From CAYWWM01 sp965198025 (GTDB taxonomy: Bacteria; Acidobacteriota; Terriglobia; 2-12-FULL-54-10): a DNA stretch of 64,000 nt. The DNA is taken from positions 1,426,001 through 1,490,000 of the forward strand of contig OZ240237.1 of the NCBI GenBank assembly GCA_965198025.1, in the 5' to 3' direction. Shown here in pieces: positions 52,371-61,821 of this stretch; the first letter of the stretch is position 1; the number at the start of each line of letters is the position of its first letter. A program made the position numbers and the translations under genes. The notes beneath the pieces are model-generated. The model saw only the letters and a list, made by a program, of their open reading frames with translations, made no database searches and was not told the DNA's origin.

Positions 52371-52555
52371 TGCACCACTTCCATGTCTCTCTCCTGAAAC
52401 GGAACCGGCTGCTTCAGGGGGAAATTTCGTCTCTACTAAGACTACCTGAAAGGGCGTTGGGTGAGAAGAGTGGTTATCGGTAGTTCTTCAATCTTCAGGA
52501 TGGATACCCAGGAAGCACCTGCGCCTAAGTTCTTGGAGTTGTTTATTGAAAAGAT

Positions 52556-52632
<77 letters not shown>

Positions 52633-52637
52633 CTTTG

Positions 52638-52666
52638 ATCTTACCCGCCCTTCCTGGGAGAGTCAA
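52638..52666 (-). promoter_or_regulatory. Candidate promoter of the initiator tRNA gene
   Basis: TTGACT, 17-base spacer, TAAGAT. The -10 ends only 5 bases before base 1 of the tRNA, so transcription might begin at or next to the mature 5' end. Confidence 0.45.
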
Positions 52667-52826
52667 GCTGACCGCCGGCCCCGGAGCGTTCGGAGCTGGA
52701 CTCCGGACTCGGGACTTGTGTTTCTGAGAGAAGAATTTCTGTATTCTTTTCCTCCTGCTCCCGATGTAAGATCGCATCCCGTTCAATAGCTCGTCAGCTC
52801 TCACTCAGATGGCCATGCCTTGTAGT

Positions 52827-53498
52827 CTAGGACCGGTGGGCGGGTTCTTGCAGGTTAGGGAAGGGCAGCAGCGGTTCGGCGGGGCGCGCGGCGGCGGCCA
52901 CGGGAGCGTAGGACCGCCGGTGGATCGGCGATGGTCCGAATTCCCGTAGCGACGCCCGGTGCTCCGCGGTTGGATATCCCTTGTTGCTGGCTAGCCGGTA
53001 CTGTGGAAACTTGCTATCCCATTCCCGCAGCAGGGCGTCGCGAGTCACTTTAGCGAGAATTGAGGCGGCCGCGATCGATGCGCTGATTGCGTCTCCTCGA
53101 ATGATGGAGATTTGCGGAATCGAAAGGTCCAGACGCAGCGCGTCCACCAGAAGCAGATCGGGCGGGGGATGGAGCGCCAGAACTGCCTTGTTCATGGCCA
53201 GACGCGACGCTTGGAGGATATTGATTCGGTCAATTTCATCGGCGTCGACGCGCGCCACGGACCAGGCCAGGGCACGTCGGCGAATTTCGGCGGCAAGCTC
53301 CTCGCGCCGCTCTGGAGAAAGCCGCTTGCTGTCTTGGAGCCCTCGAATCCGGTCCTCCGGATTGAGAACCACGGCGGCTGCCAGAACCGGCCCGAACAAC
53401 GCTCCCCTTCCGGCCTCGTCGAGCCCTGCGATTCGGCGATGACCGGCACGCCATCCTCGGCGTTCGTACCGTGTCCCGCAGTGGATTCGTTTCCCCAC
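52827..53498 (-). CDS. rnhB: Ribonuclease HII
   Basis: About 223 residues; removes RNA from RNA:DNA hybrids. Motifs: AGLDEAGRGALFGPV (the acidic active-site pair Asp/Glu and the GRG turn), DSKRLSPERREELA, and the third active-site Asp region LLVDAL. The C-terminal part has SIAAASILAKVTRD and the fourth Asp region. The frame is open upstream into rplS, so I chose GTG 53498; other GTG/TTG codons (e.g. 53579) are possible. It is the last gene of the ffh-rpsP-khpA-rimM-trmD-rplS operon. Confidence 0.93.
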   Translation of the reverse strand: MGKRIHCGTRYERRGWRAGHRRIAGLDEAGRGALFGPVLAAAVVLNPEDRIRGLQDSKRLSPERREELAAEIRRRALAWSVARVDADEIDRINILQASRLAMNKAVLALHPPPDLLLVDALRLDLSIPQISIIRGDAISASIAAASILAKVTRDALLREWDSKFPQYRLASNKGYPTAEHRASLREFGPSPIHRRSYAPVAAAARPAEPLLPFPNLQEPAHRS

Positions 53499-53565
53499 GC
53501 TGCACGTTGAAGGGGGCCGCCCGTGGTTTTCTTTGTGGACTTGCAAACGCGTGAGAGTTCCGGAA

Positions 53566-53907
53566 TCAGGCTTTTTCACGGATCCGGGCTGCTTTGCCCC
53601 GCAGATTGCGCAGGTAATAGAGCTTAGACCGCCGTACCACTCCCCGCCGCACCAATTCCACCCGGTCAATCACGGGAGAGTGCACCGGGAAGATCCGCTC
53701 CACTCCCTGGCCGAAGCTGATCTTGCGGACCGTAAAGGTCGCGCTCACGCCGCCGTGCTTTCGTGCGATCACTACACCTTCGAAGGCTTGCAGGCGTTCC
53801 TTGTCACCCTCTCTGATCTTCACGTAGACCCGCACAGTGTCGCCCGGCTTAAATTCCGCAATCTCTTTTCTTGGAGGTTTCCTCGCAAAAGTTTCCAATC
53901 CGCTCAT
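53566..53907 (-). CDS. rplS: 50S ribosomal protein L19
   Basis: A 113-residue ribosomal protein. FKPGDTVRVYVKIREGDKER and VQAFEG-type loop (here LQAFEGVVIARKHGG), RKISFGQGVERIFPVHSP, RRGVVRRSKLYYLR are the L19 pattern. The ATG at 53907 overlaps the trmD stop (ATGA), so the two are coupled. A frame upstream adds 11 residues but clashes with trmD. Confidence 0.97.
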   Translation of the reverse strand: MSGLETFARKPPRKEIAEFKPGDTVRVYVKIREGDKERLQAFEGVVIARKHGGVSATFTVRKISFGQGVERIFPVHSPVIDRVELVRRGVVRRSKLYYLRNLRGKAARIREKA

Positions 53908-54665
53908 AATCTGTCCTGTCTCCGGAGTTCCTCCAACCACTCTTGCTGCTCTCGATCGAGATGCGCCTGCTCGAGCAGGTCCGGCCGGTTCCTCCAGGTA
54001 TTTTCAAATGCGTTTCGTTTTCTCCATTGCGCGATGCGTTGATGATCCCCCGACAGCAGCACTTCCGGGACCTCCATGTCCCGGAACACCGCGGGCCGCG
54101 TGTACTGTGCGCAATCCAATAACCCCACTCGGTCTGCGCCGGGTGGGCTGCTAAAGGATTCGCGGAGGGCGGAAGCCGCGTTCCCAAGCGCTCCGGGCAG
54201 CAGTCGCGCCACGGCATCGGCTACCACGGCGGCCGCTAGCTCCCCCCCGCTCAGGACGAAGTCGCCGATTGAAATTTCCTCATCCGCCAAACCCTGCGCC
54301 ACGCGCTGATCCACACCTTCGTAGCGCCCGCAGAGCAGTATCAGCGATTCCTCTTGTGCCAGTTTCGTGGCCAGTGGCTGGCGAAACAACCGTCCCTGCG
54401 CCGAGAGCAGAATCACCCTCGGACGCCTCCGCCCCAGCGCCCGAACATGTTCCACTGCATCGAACAGCGGCTCTGGCTTCAGAACCATTCCTTCTTCGCC
54501 GCCGAACGGACGGTCATCCACCGTGTGGTGCCGGTCGTGCGTGAACTGCCGCAGGTTGTGAATCGCAATCTCCAGCAGGCCGCTTTCTCGGGCCCGCCGA
54601 AGGATGCCGTATTGAAACGGCCCTTCGAAGAATCCCGGGAAAATCGTGACGACGTCCAACGTCAT
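53904..54665 (-). CDS. trmD: tRNA (guanine-37-N1) methyltransferase
   Basis: A 253-residue SPOUT-type enzyme for m1G37. Motifs: TIFPGFFEG at the start, DDRPFGGEEGM, the SAM-binding knot LLCGRYEGVDQRV and SIGDFVLSGGELAA. The C-terminal domain has VPEVLLSGDHQRIAQWRK. Its start overlaps the rimM stop and its stop overlaps rplS, a classical three-gene block. Confidence 0.97.
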   Translation of the reverse strand: MTLDVVTIFPGFFEGPFQYGILRRARESGLLEIAIHNLRQFTHDRHHTVDDRPFGGEEGMVLKPEPLFDAVEHVRALGRRRPRVILLSAQGRLFRQPLATKLAQEESLILLCGRYEGVDQRVAQGLADEEISIGDFVLSGGELAAAVVADAVARLLPGALGNAASALRESFSSPPGADRVGLLDCAQYTRPAVFRDMEVPEVLLSGDHQRIAQWRKRNAFENTWRNRPDLLEQAHLDREQQEWLEELRRQDRL

Positions 54666-55261
54666 CGGCTAGACCGGCTGCCCCGCCGCCGGAACCGCGC
54701 CACTGTTCGCCGCTGCGGTTCCCTTCCGGCTCGTACCTCCCGGTTGATCTCGCGCAGCCCCTCCGGAAGTTGCACCTGAATTTCCTGTTTCTCGACGTCC
54801 ACCTTCTGGCAAATCTCCGCCGCGAACGGTACCAGCAGTTCACCTTCCGGCGTGCGAACCTGCAGCAAAACCGAGGCCCCTGTCTCTACAAGCGCCTCCA
54901 CGACGCCCAGCGTCCGGCCCATTTCGCGCACTGTGCAGCCGATCAGATCCGCTAGGTAAACGACTCCCGGTGGTAGCGGCCTCCGGGCCTTTTGCGGAAC
55001 CACAATGCTGCTGCCGACCAGCATCTCCGCCGCCGCGATCGAGTCACAGCCGGCAAATTTTAGAATCACCCTGCCTTTGCGAAACCAGCTCCCTTCGAGG
55101 AACCGCGCTGCCACCGTTCTGCCATCCGTTAGCAGCAATTCTTCTCCAGCCCCGAACCGGTCCGGGAAATCCGTCTGGATTTCCGCCGCGACTTCGCCGT
55201 GCCTTCCGTGCGTTTTCCGGATCGTTCCGATCGTCAGGGAATCTTCTGCAGATATCGGCAT
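54662..55261 (-). CDS. rimM: 16S rRNA processing protein RimM
   Basis: A 199-residue ribosome-maturation factor. LTIGTIRKTHGRHGEVAAEI at the N-terminus is the RimM start. The PRC-barrel half has VVYLADLIGCTVREMGRTLG and ELLVPFAAEICQKVDVEKQE. The C-terminal tail is Arg-rich. The stop overlaps trmD (ATGA). Confidence 0.95.
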   Translation of the reverse strand: MPISAEDSLTIGTIRKTHGRHGEVAAEIQTDFPDRFGAGEELLLTDGRTVAARFLEGSWFRKGRVILKFAGCDSIAAAEMLVGSSIVVPQKARRPLPPGVVYLADLIGCTVREMGRTLGVVEALVETGASVLLQVRTPEGELLVPFAAEICQKVDVEKQEIQVQLPEGLREINREVRAGREPQRRTVARFRRRGSRSSR

Positions 55262-55279
55262 CTCTGCGGTATCCGCTCC

Positions 55280-55510
55280 TTATTCCAGGATTTCCATTGT
55301 GAACCGCCGTTTCAACTTCATGCCGGCAGCCCCCAGGATGATCCGGATCGCCCGGGCCGTGCGTCCTTGTTTCCCGATTACCTTTCCCAGGTCGTTGGGC
55401 GCTACTTTCAGTTCCAGAACCGTGCTCTGTTCTCCATCGATCGCGCGTACTGCCACTTCATCGGGGCTATCCACGAGAGCTTTCGCAATCATCTCGATCA
55501 GCTCTTTCAT
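55280..55510 (-). CDS. khpA: KH-domain RNA-binding protein KhpA
   Basis: A 76-residue KH protein. VAPNDLGKVIGKQGRTARAI is the GxxG loop of the type-II KH domain (here GKQG). KhpA works with KhpB in RNA regulation and cell envelope control. The ATG at 55510 has a strong GGAGGAGG ribosome site; a GTG/ATG upstream would add six residues. It lies in the rpsP-rimM gap, the usual spot. Confidence 0.93.
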   Translation of the reverse strand: MKELIEMIAKALVDSPDEVAVRAIDGEQSTVLELKVAPNDLGKVIGKQGRTARAIRIILGAAGMKLKRRFTMEILE

Positions 55511-55630
55511 TTGCGCCTCCTCCGACACGACTGTCGCCGTCCCCTGGCTATCTGATACTAAGAAATGATTCCGAGCGCCGCCTTCGCTTCGTGATGTAAT
55601 TCGCCGTGCCTGGAGAGCTCGGGGGCGTGG

Positions 55631-55891
55631 TTATCCTGCCGGTTCCTCGGGACTCTTCGGTTCCTCCTTCTGCGAGCGCAGAAAGCCTCGCACGGTATCG
55701 GAAGGTTGCGCCCCCCGGCTCATCCAGTAATCGATTCGCTCGCGCTTCAACACAATTTCCGCCGGGGTCTTGCGGGGATTGTAATGCCCTACGATCTCCA
55801 CGAACCGGCCGTCCCGCGCGAATGACTTTTCGATCACTACTACTCGGTAGTGTGGTTTCTTCTTGGCGCCTCTTCGGGTCAAGCGGATCAT
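55631..55891 (-). CDS. rpsP: 30S ribosomal protein S16
   Basis: An 86-residue protein. IRLTRRGAKKKPHYRVVV at the start and RDGRFVEIVGHYNPR are the S16 pattern. The C-terminal extension (RSQKEEPKSPEEPAG) is acidic and long. The ATG 55891 is preferred over an upstream TTG. Confidence 0.97.
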   Translation of the reverse strand: MIRLTRRGAKKKPHYRVVVIEKSFARDGRFVEIVGHYNPRKTPAEIVLKRERIDYWMSRGAQPSDTVRGFLRSQKEEPKSPEEPAG

Positions 55892-55926
55892 CAACAACGA
55901 ACACCTCCCCTGTTCCGCAGCCGCCC

Positions 55927-57270
55927 CTAAGTTCCAGGCTGGGATGCGGTAAACTGCTTCATCATTCGCTTCGAAAATCGGCCGCGCATGCCGCGCATCA
56001 TCCGTCGCATTTGATCATACTGCTTCAGCAACTGGTTCACTTCCTGTACCGTCGTTCCGCTTCCGCGTGCGATCCGCTTCCGCCGGCTGCCGTTCAGAAT
56101 CTCTGGGCGGATTCTCTCTCGCGCGGTCATGGAATTGACAATGGCCTCGACCCGCACCAGGGCGCGGTCGTCCACGTCTTCCTTCGGGACGTTTCCGAAC
56201 GCCCCTGCCATCGGCATCATGGCCATCACCTGGCTGAGCGGGCCCATCCTCTTCGCCTGCTGGATCTGTTCGCGAAAATCTTCCAGACTGAAGCGGTTGC
56301 TCTGCAGCTTCCGAGCCATCTCTTCGGCTTGCTGGCGGTCCACCGCTTCTTCCGCCTTCTCGATCAGCGTCAGCACGTCCCCCATGCCCAGGATCCGCGA
56401 CGCCATACGGTCCGGATGGAACAGTTCCAGGTTGTCAAACCTTTCTCCCGTCCCTGCAAACTTGATCGGCTGTCCCACGACCGAGCGGATGGATAGCGCC
56501 GCGCCGCCGCGCGCGTCCCCGTCCAGTTTCGTCAGTACCACTCCGGTGACCCCCAAGTGGCGGTGAAATTCCTCGGCGCTCCGCACGGCGTCCTGGCCCG
56601 TCATGGCGTCGGCCACAAAGAGGATCTCGGTCGGGTCGAGGCAATCGCGCAGTTCGACCAGTTCGGCCATCAGTCCTTCGTCCACGTGCAGCCGTCCCGC
56701 CGTGTCCACCAGCAGCGCATCGCACCCTTTGTTGCGTGCTTCGTCGCGGGCCGCTCGTGCCAACTCTACCGGTTTCGCGCCGTCTTTGCCGCCAAACACC
56801 GGCGCTTTCACTTCCCGCCCTGCAACAGCCAGTTGCTCCCGCGCCGCGGGCCGGTAGACGTCTACGGAGACCAACAGCGGATGATGTCCCCCGCGTTGCA
56901 TCCACCGCGCCAGCTTGCCGGTGGTCGTGGTCTTTCCCGAGCCCTGCAATCCTGCCATCAGAAACACCGACGGGATGCGCGCCGAAAATTTCAGCTTCGC
57001 GGTCGTTCCGCCCAGCAGTTCGATCAGCTCGTCCTGGACGATCTTCACCACCTGCTGGGAGGGCGAGAAACTGTTCCACACTTCGCGCCCCTGGCATTTC
57101 GTTCGGACGTTCTCCAGTAGTTGCTTCACCACCTGAAACTGTACGTCTGCTTCCAGCAGCGCCAGGCGGATTTCGCGCAAAGCGTTGCTCATGTTTTCCT
57201 CGGTCAGCTTGGCTTCGCCGCGAAGCGTCTTGAAGACGTGTTGGAACTTCTCGCCTAAATTCTCAAACAT
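55927..57270 (-). CDS. ffh: Signal recognition particle protein Ffh
   Basis: A 447-residue SRP54-type GTPase for co-translational membrane targeting. N domain at about 1-95; G domain with P-loop GLQGSGKTTTTGKLA (about 104-118), DVYRPAAREQL, DTAGRLHVDEGLM, TKLDGDARGG; and the Met-rich M domain (about 300-440) with MRRMMRGMRG. The ATG 57270 is used; the open frame continues upstream without Ffh similarity. It heads the ffh-rpsP-khpA-rimM-trmD-rplS-rnhB operon. Confidence 0.97.
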   Translation of the reverse strand: MFENLGEKFQHVFKTLRGEAKLTEENMSNALREIRLALLEADVQFQVVKQLLENVRTKCQGREVWNSFSPSQQVVKIVQDELIELLGGTTAKLKFSARIPSVFLMAGLQGSGKTTTTGKLARWMQRGGHHPLLVSVDVYRPAAREQLAVAGREVKAPVFGGKDGAKPVELARAARDEARNKGCDALLVDTAGRLHVDEGLMAELVELRDCLDPTEILFVADAMTGQDAVRSAEEFHRHLGVTGVVLTKLDGDARGGAALSIRSVVGQPIKFAGTGERFDNLELFHPDRMASRILGMGDVLTLIEKAEEAVDRQQAEEMARKLQSNRFSLEDFREQIQQAKRMGPLSQVMAMMPMAGAFGNVPKEDVDDRALVRVEAIVNSMTARERIRPEILNGSRRKRIARGSGTTVQEVNQLLKQYDQMRRMMRGMRGRFSKRMMKQFTASQPGT

Positions 57271-57574
57271 AAAAGTATTCTCTCCCGGGAGCTGCCGGCG
57301 CCGTCCCCGCTGGCAACATCCTGAAGACACATCAAATACTACCGTTATTCTAGTCTTGCGCTGCTGGATCGTCAAGAAACCCGGCAGGATGGGGCATCCC
57401 GAGCCCCGCCGGAGTGCATCGGAGTAACAGGGAGCCCTGGCCGGAACCGGCTTGGGAAGGCCGAGAGGAAGAGGGAATTCGTGGCGAGTCGCCAAAAAAC
57501 TGTAGTTTCTGCAACCTTTCGGTCTATAATGGGTTCAAATCTCTGGCCACGCTTGGTCGGACTGGGAGAGTGAT

Positions 57575-58606
57575 ATGCGCCAATGGTTGCCGAAGGGAAC
57601 ATGGTTGCTTCTGATTTTGTTCGTCAGCGTCAGTGGGGCGCCTCTGGCGGCTCAGGACGATGATGATGACGACCGGAACTTGAAGCCCAAAGACGACATC
57701 GAGCGAATCGGTGATCGTGATGTCGGGAAGGGCCTGAACTTCTATTCACTGGAAAAGGAAATTGCGCTGGGCAAGTCGCTCGCTCAGCAAGTCGAGCAGC
57801 AGTCGCGCATCATTCAGGACCCCGTCATTGCCGAATACGTCAATCGCGTCGGGCAGAATCTGGTCAACAACTCCGATGCCCAGGTCCCCTTCACGATCAA
57901 GGTCATCGACTCTGACGGCGTCAACGCCTTTGCACTCCCCGGCGGGTTCTTTTTCGTCAACTCTGGCCTGATTCTCGAGGCCGAAAGCGAAGCCGAGTTG
58001 GCCGGCGTCATGGCCCATGAGATTGCCCACGTCACCGCTCGTCATGGCACGAAGAACGCCACCAAGGGACAGTTGATCAACTACGCGACCATTCCTTTGA
58101 TTTTCCTGGGTGGTCCCATCGGTTTCGGCGTGCGGTCGGCAGCCAGCATCCTCGTCCCCATGCAATTCCTGAAGTTTTCGCGCGGTGCCGAGCGCGAGGC
58201 CGACTACCTCGGTCTGCAGTATCTCTATGCGACCGGCTACGACCCGCTGGCTTTCATTGAGTTCTTTGAGAAGATCCAGGCCCGCGAAAAGAGCCGCCCT
58301 GGGACACTGGCCAAGGCCTTTGCCTCCCATCCACTCACACCGGAACGCATTGAAGCCGCAACCGAGGAGATCACCACGATTCTGCCCAGCCGCCCCGAGC
58401 ACGTGGTGAACACCTCGGAATTCGACCGGGTGTACGAGCGGCTGCAGGTTCTGGTGAGTCGCGGCCGGATTGAGGAAGCCAAAGAGTCTGCTGACCGGCC
58501 CACTTTGCGGCGTTCTACCCGTGCGCCCGACCTGGGTGACTCCGACCCTTCGGAATCGGAAGAGCAAGATCCCGAGGACGAGCGGCCCACCCTGCGCCGC
58601 CGCTAG
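57575..58606 (+). CDS. M48-family metallopeptidase, exported
   Basis: A 343-residue zinc protease. Signal peptide (WLLLILFVSVSGAPLAAQ), an acidic N-terminus with seven Asp, and the HEIAHVTARHG motif (about res. 149-159) with the further Glu ligand in GAEREADYLGLQ. The Asp/Arg-rich C-terminus (PTLRRR) is unusual. The family degrades damaged envelope proteins. GGGAGAG precedes ATG 57575. A perfect intrinsic terminator follows. Confidence 0.92.
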   Translation: MRQWLPKGTWLLLILFVSVSGAPLAAQDDDDDDRNLKPKDDIERIGDRDVGKGLNFYSLEKEIALGKSLAQQVEQQSRIIQDPVIAEYVNRVGQNLVNNSDAQVPFTIKVIDSDGVNAFALPGGFFFVNSGLILEAESEAELAGVMAHEIAHVTARHGTKNATKGQLINYATIPLIFLGGPIGFGVRSAASILVPMQFLKFSRGAEREADYLGLQYLYATGYDPLAFIEFFEKIQAREKSRPGTLAKAFASHPLTPERIEAATEEITTILPSRPEHVVNTSEFDRVYERLQVLVSRGRIEEAKESADRPTLRRSTRAPDLGDSDPSESEEQDPEDERPTLRRR

Positions 58607-58630
58607 CTGGGATCCCTTGCATCCAAGTCA

Positions 58631-58659
58631 AAGCCGCTCGCACAAGCGAGCGGCTTTTT
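58631..58659 (+). terminator. Rho-independent terminator of the M48 gene
   Basis: AAGCCGCTCGC pairs perfectly with GCGAGCGGCTT around ACAA and is followed by a T run. It begins 25 bases past the stop codon. Confidence 0.9.
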
Positions 58660-58704
58660 CGTTCGGAGTGGGCGAAAACGCAGCGGGTCAAACCCTCTGC
58701 CTTC

Positions 58705-59283
58705 TCACTCCGCCCCGAGCTTCCGCATTTCTTCTGAGTAGTATTTCCGAAACAGAATGTCCCATTCGTTGCTTCCTTCGGCGACCTCCCGCTTCTGGGA
58801 CTTGATCTTCGCCCGTACCGACTGATCCAGCTGGTACTCCATTCGCAGCAGGCTGTTGAACTCTCGCACGATCTCGAGCCGGACCTCGTTCCGCTCGGCG
58901 ATGAACTCGAACTTATCGCTGATGCCTCCCAGATTCTTCACCATGCGATGAGATAGCTCGATGACCTTGTCGCGGTTCAGCTTGGCGCCGTCTCCTGGGC
59001 GGCTCGAAGAAACGTGCTTGTGCTTCTTCATGAGTTCCCTTTTGACCAGTTTGTACATTTCCTGATAGGAAATCATGTCGCGCCGGATCTGGTCACTGTA
59101 TTTCTCCAGGTAGTCTCGAACCTCCTGGTTCAGTTTCTCTTCCTGCTCAAAGTCATCCAGAATCGTCTGTTGGACTCTTTCGGAAACCGCCCCTTGGTCG
59201 TAGACTTTCGCCATGCCGGACCGCGCCAGCCGCTTAGCCATTTCGGTTGCCAGATAGGAGACGTATTCCTTCGGAAGCGCCAT
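58705..59283 (-). CDS. DUF507-family protein
   Basis: A 192-residue helical protein with the DUF507 pattern twice: VSYLATEMAKRLARSG (first) and RDKVIELSHRMVKNLGG (second), with EMYKLVKRELMKKHKH between them. Function unknown. It is rich in Lys/Glu and may form a coiled coil. It is a family I associate with Acidobacteria, Aquificae and deltaproteobacteria. Confidence 0.85.
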   Translation of the reverse strand: MALPKEYVSYLATEMAKRLARSGMAKVYDQGAVSERVQQTILDDFEQEEKLNQEVRDYLEKYSDQIRRDMISYQEMYKLVKRELMKKHKHVSSSRPGDGAKLNRDKVIELSHRMVKNLGGISDKFEFIAERNEVRLEIVREFNSLLRMEYQLDQSVRAKIKSQKREVAEGSNEWDILFRKYYSEEMRKLGAE

Positions 59284-59481
59284 GCGTTGTTTCGAAAATA
59301 ACTTGCTTGGATCAAAATCAGTTTACCGAGTCACGCTCGGGGTTGTCAAACACAGCCGTCCCGCCCCACCCTTTACGGGCCGACGTGCACCGTTAAAGGA
59401 AAACTCCGGCCGTCAAATCTGGCTCAATGCACACTTGCCTCTTGGGGGATTCCTGACTCACGGTATGTCCTTCAGAGCCGA

Positions 59482-60558
59482 TCAACCGCTGTGCCGGACG
59501 TTAACGACTTCTCCGTCCTGAACCCGATATTCCTTTCCTTCCACCCGCAGCACCCCGTGAATCCTCCCACCGCTCCAGCCACCGGCTTCCAGGAACGCTT
59601 CCCAGCCAGCCACCTCCGCCCGTATGAAGTGTTTCTCCATGTCGGAATGGATTGTGCCCGCGGCCTGTAGGGCCGTCGCGCCGCGCGGAATCAGCCACGC
59701 CCGGCACTCCTTGTCCCCCAGCGTGAAAATCGGGATCAGTCCCATCAGCTCGCGTGCCGCCTGCACGATGCGGATCGAGCCGAGCTCCGTCAATCCGTAA
59801 CTCCCCATCAATTCCGGCACGTCGTCGTCCGGCAGCGTTGCCAGTTCCGCCTCGATGCTTCCGGCTATTGCTGCGAGATCGATCCCGGGTCGATTCCTCC
59901 AGGCCGCGAACTCCTCGGATGCGGCGATCTCCTGAATGTTGCCCGCCCGCGCTTCATCCACGTTCAGGACGGCCAGCAGCGGCTTCTCCGACAGAAAGGA
60001 GAATCCCTTCAATTGCTTCTTTTCCTGCTCCGTCCACTCAGCCTCGCGGATCGGCTTGCTGCTTTCCAGACACTGCTTCACCCGTTCGAGTAGAGCCTGT
60101 TCCCGTTCGAGCTCTCCGCTTTTGATCTTCTTGCGGTCTTTTTCGAGTTTGGTGAGGCGGTTTTCGACGACTCCCAGATCCGACAGAATCAGCTCCACCT
60201 CCATGTCCCCGATGTCCCGGTTCGGATCAGGCGGATCGGTCGCGTTGGCAACCGCCTCGTTTCGGAAAAATCGCGTCACCTGTACCAGGCCGTCCATCGT
60301 GCGCAGTGTCCTCAGATGAGCGCTTTCTTTCCAGGCGTCTTTGCTGGTCGCCGCAACGTCCACGAATTCCGCCGTGGCGTGCGTCACCTTTGGGGAGTCA
60401 AACAATTTTGCGAGCCGGTCCAGGCGCTCGTCAGGAATCTTCACCGCGCCGATGTGCTGTTCTCCGTGGCGGTGGGACTCGTGCGGCTGGGTTCGCGTGA
60501 GGATTTGAAACAGCGTGGTTTTACCCGCCTGCGGCGGGCCGATGATTCCCCATTTCAT
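59482..60558 (-). CDS. ychF: GTP/ATPase YchF (Obg-like)
   Basis: A 358-residue P-loop NTPase. The G1 loop is GPPQAGKTTLF, unlike the usual GLPNVGKST, so it is a variant. Other features: a switch region ending AEFVDVAATSKDA, the LNVDEARAG G4-like segment, and a C-terminal TGS domain (IFTLGDKECRAW; AGTIHSDMEKHFIRAEVAGW). YchF binds ribosomes and nucleotides. Start ATG 60558. Confidence 0.9.
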   Translation of the reverse strand: MKWGIIGPPQAGKTTLFQILTRTQPHESHRHGEQHIGAVKIPDERLDRLAKLFDSPKVTHATAEFVDVAATSKDAWKESAHLRTLRTMDGLVQVTRFFRNEAVANATDPPDPNRDIGDMEVELILSDLGVVENRLTKLEKDRKKIKSGELEREQALLERVKQCLESSKPIREAEWTEQEKKQLKGFSFLSEKPLLAVLNVDEARAGNIQEIAASEEFAAWRNRPGIDLAAIAGSIEAELATLPDDDVPELMGSYGLTELGSIRIVQAARELMGLIPIFTLGDKECRAWLIPRGATALQAAGTIHSDMEKHFIRAEVAGWEAFLEAGGWSGGRIHGVLRVEGKEYRVQDGEVVNVRHSG

Positions 60559-60694
60559 GGAGTGTGGGACCGGGTTGGGTCGCTATGCCGACCTCATAGT
60601 TCTCATTTCGCATACGAACCGGAACTTCCGTCAGGCTGCGGCGCCCGCCCGGAGCGAAACGAAGAATCAGCCGTGCCGCTAGCGCTGCGAATGC

Positions 60695-61690
60695 CTAATA
60701 GGCCCAGCGCACCAGTGCTGCACCCACCGTATAGCCCGCGCCGGCAGCGGCATAGAGCACCAGGTCACCCTTTTTCAATTTGCCCTGCTCGATCGCATCG
60801 CGGCTCGCCAGGGGGATGGTCGCCGCCGTCGTGTTGCCGTACCGGTCGATATTGATCAGCACCTGATCGCTGCGCAATCCCATCCGCTCTGCGGTGGCAT
60901 TGATGATGCGCCGGTTCGCCTGGTGCGGAATGAACACGTCGATGTCCTCCGGGGTCAGCGAGTTTCGCTCCAGCAGGGCATTGCTGACCTCGTACATCTT
61001 GCGCACCGCATACTTGAAGACCTGCGGGCCGTCCTGATGGACGTAATGCAGCTTGCGCTGGACCGTCTCGACCGACGCCGGCAGGCGGCTTCCTCCCGCC
61101 GGCATCTGCAGGTAGCATCCTCCGCTGCCGTCGATCTCGTGCAAGTAATCAATGATGCCCGTGCCGTCTTCCTCCGGCTCCGCTGGCTCGAGGAGCACCG
61201 CCCCGGCCCCGTCGCCGAAAATCACGCATGTCGCCCGGTCCTCGTAATTGATGATGCTCGACATGATGTCCGCGCCGACCACCAACACTCTCTTTTGCCG
61301 GCCCGAGGTGACCAACTGGCTTCCCGTCGCCAAGGCGAACAGGAAGCCACAGCACGCCGCCGAAAGGTCGAATCCCCACGCTCCCTCGGCTCCCAGCTTG
61401 TGCTGCAGCACGCATGCCGTCGCCGGGAAAAATGTGTCCGGCGTTACCGTCGCAAAGATAATCGCGTCGATGTCGCTCGGTTGCAGGCCCCGTTGCTCCA
61501 GCACCAGCTTGCTGGCTTCGAGCGCCAGGTCGGAAGCTGCCACGCCCTTCTCGACGATGTGCCGTTCGGTAATCCCCGTTCGCTCCCGAATCCAGGCGTC
61601 CGACGTGTCGACCATCTTTTCGAGGTCGGTGTTCGTCAGAAGTTTCGGCGGGGTATAGCAGCCCAGCGCTGTGATCTTTGCTCGCGTCAA
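60695..61690 (-). CDS. fabH: 3-oxoacyl-ACP synthase III (FabH)
   Basis: A 331-residue thiolase-fold enzyme starting fatty-acid synthesis. The active-site Cys lies in FDLSAACCGFLFAL (res. about 105-120), with His in IPHQANRRI and Asn in NIDRYGNTTAA. The typical N-terminus is TALGCYTPPKLLTN. Full-length. No other fab gene is adjacent; genes on both sides are on the same strand. Confidence 0.96.
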   Translation of the reverse strand: MTRAKITALGCYTPPKLLTNTDLEKMVDTSDAWIRERTGITERHIVEKGVAASDLALEASKLVLEQRGLQPSDIDAIIFATVTPDTFFPATACVLQHKLGAEGAWGFDLSAACCGFLFALATGSQLVTSGRQKRVLVVGADIMSSIINYEDRATCVIFGDGAGAVLLEPAEPEEDGTGIIDYLHEIDGSGGCYLQMPAGGSRLPASVETVQRKLHYVHQDGPQVFKYAVRKMYEVSNALLERNSLTPEDIDVFIPHQANRRIINATAERMGLRSDQVLINIDRYGNTTAATIPLASRDAIEQGKLKKGDLVLYAAAGAGYTVGAALVRWAY

Positions 61691-61821
61691 TGGCGTTTCC
61701 TCATCGGCCGCTGTCCCGCGGCAAGTGCACTACTGTATTTTCGTTTCGCCGAAAAAGCAACACGCTCATCCAGTCCGGTAAAGGGCACCCACGATGTCCT
61801 CTCGTTGTGTCTTGGGGTTCT

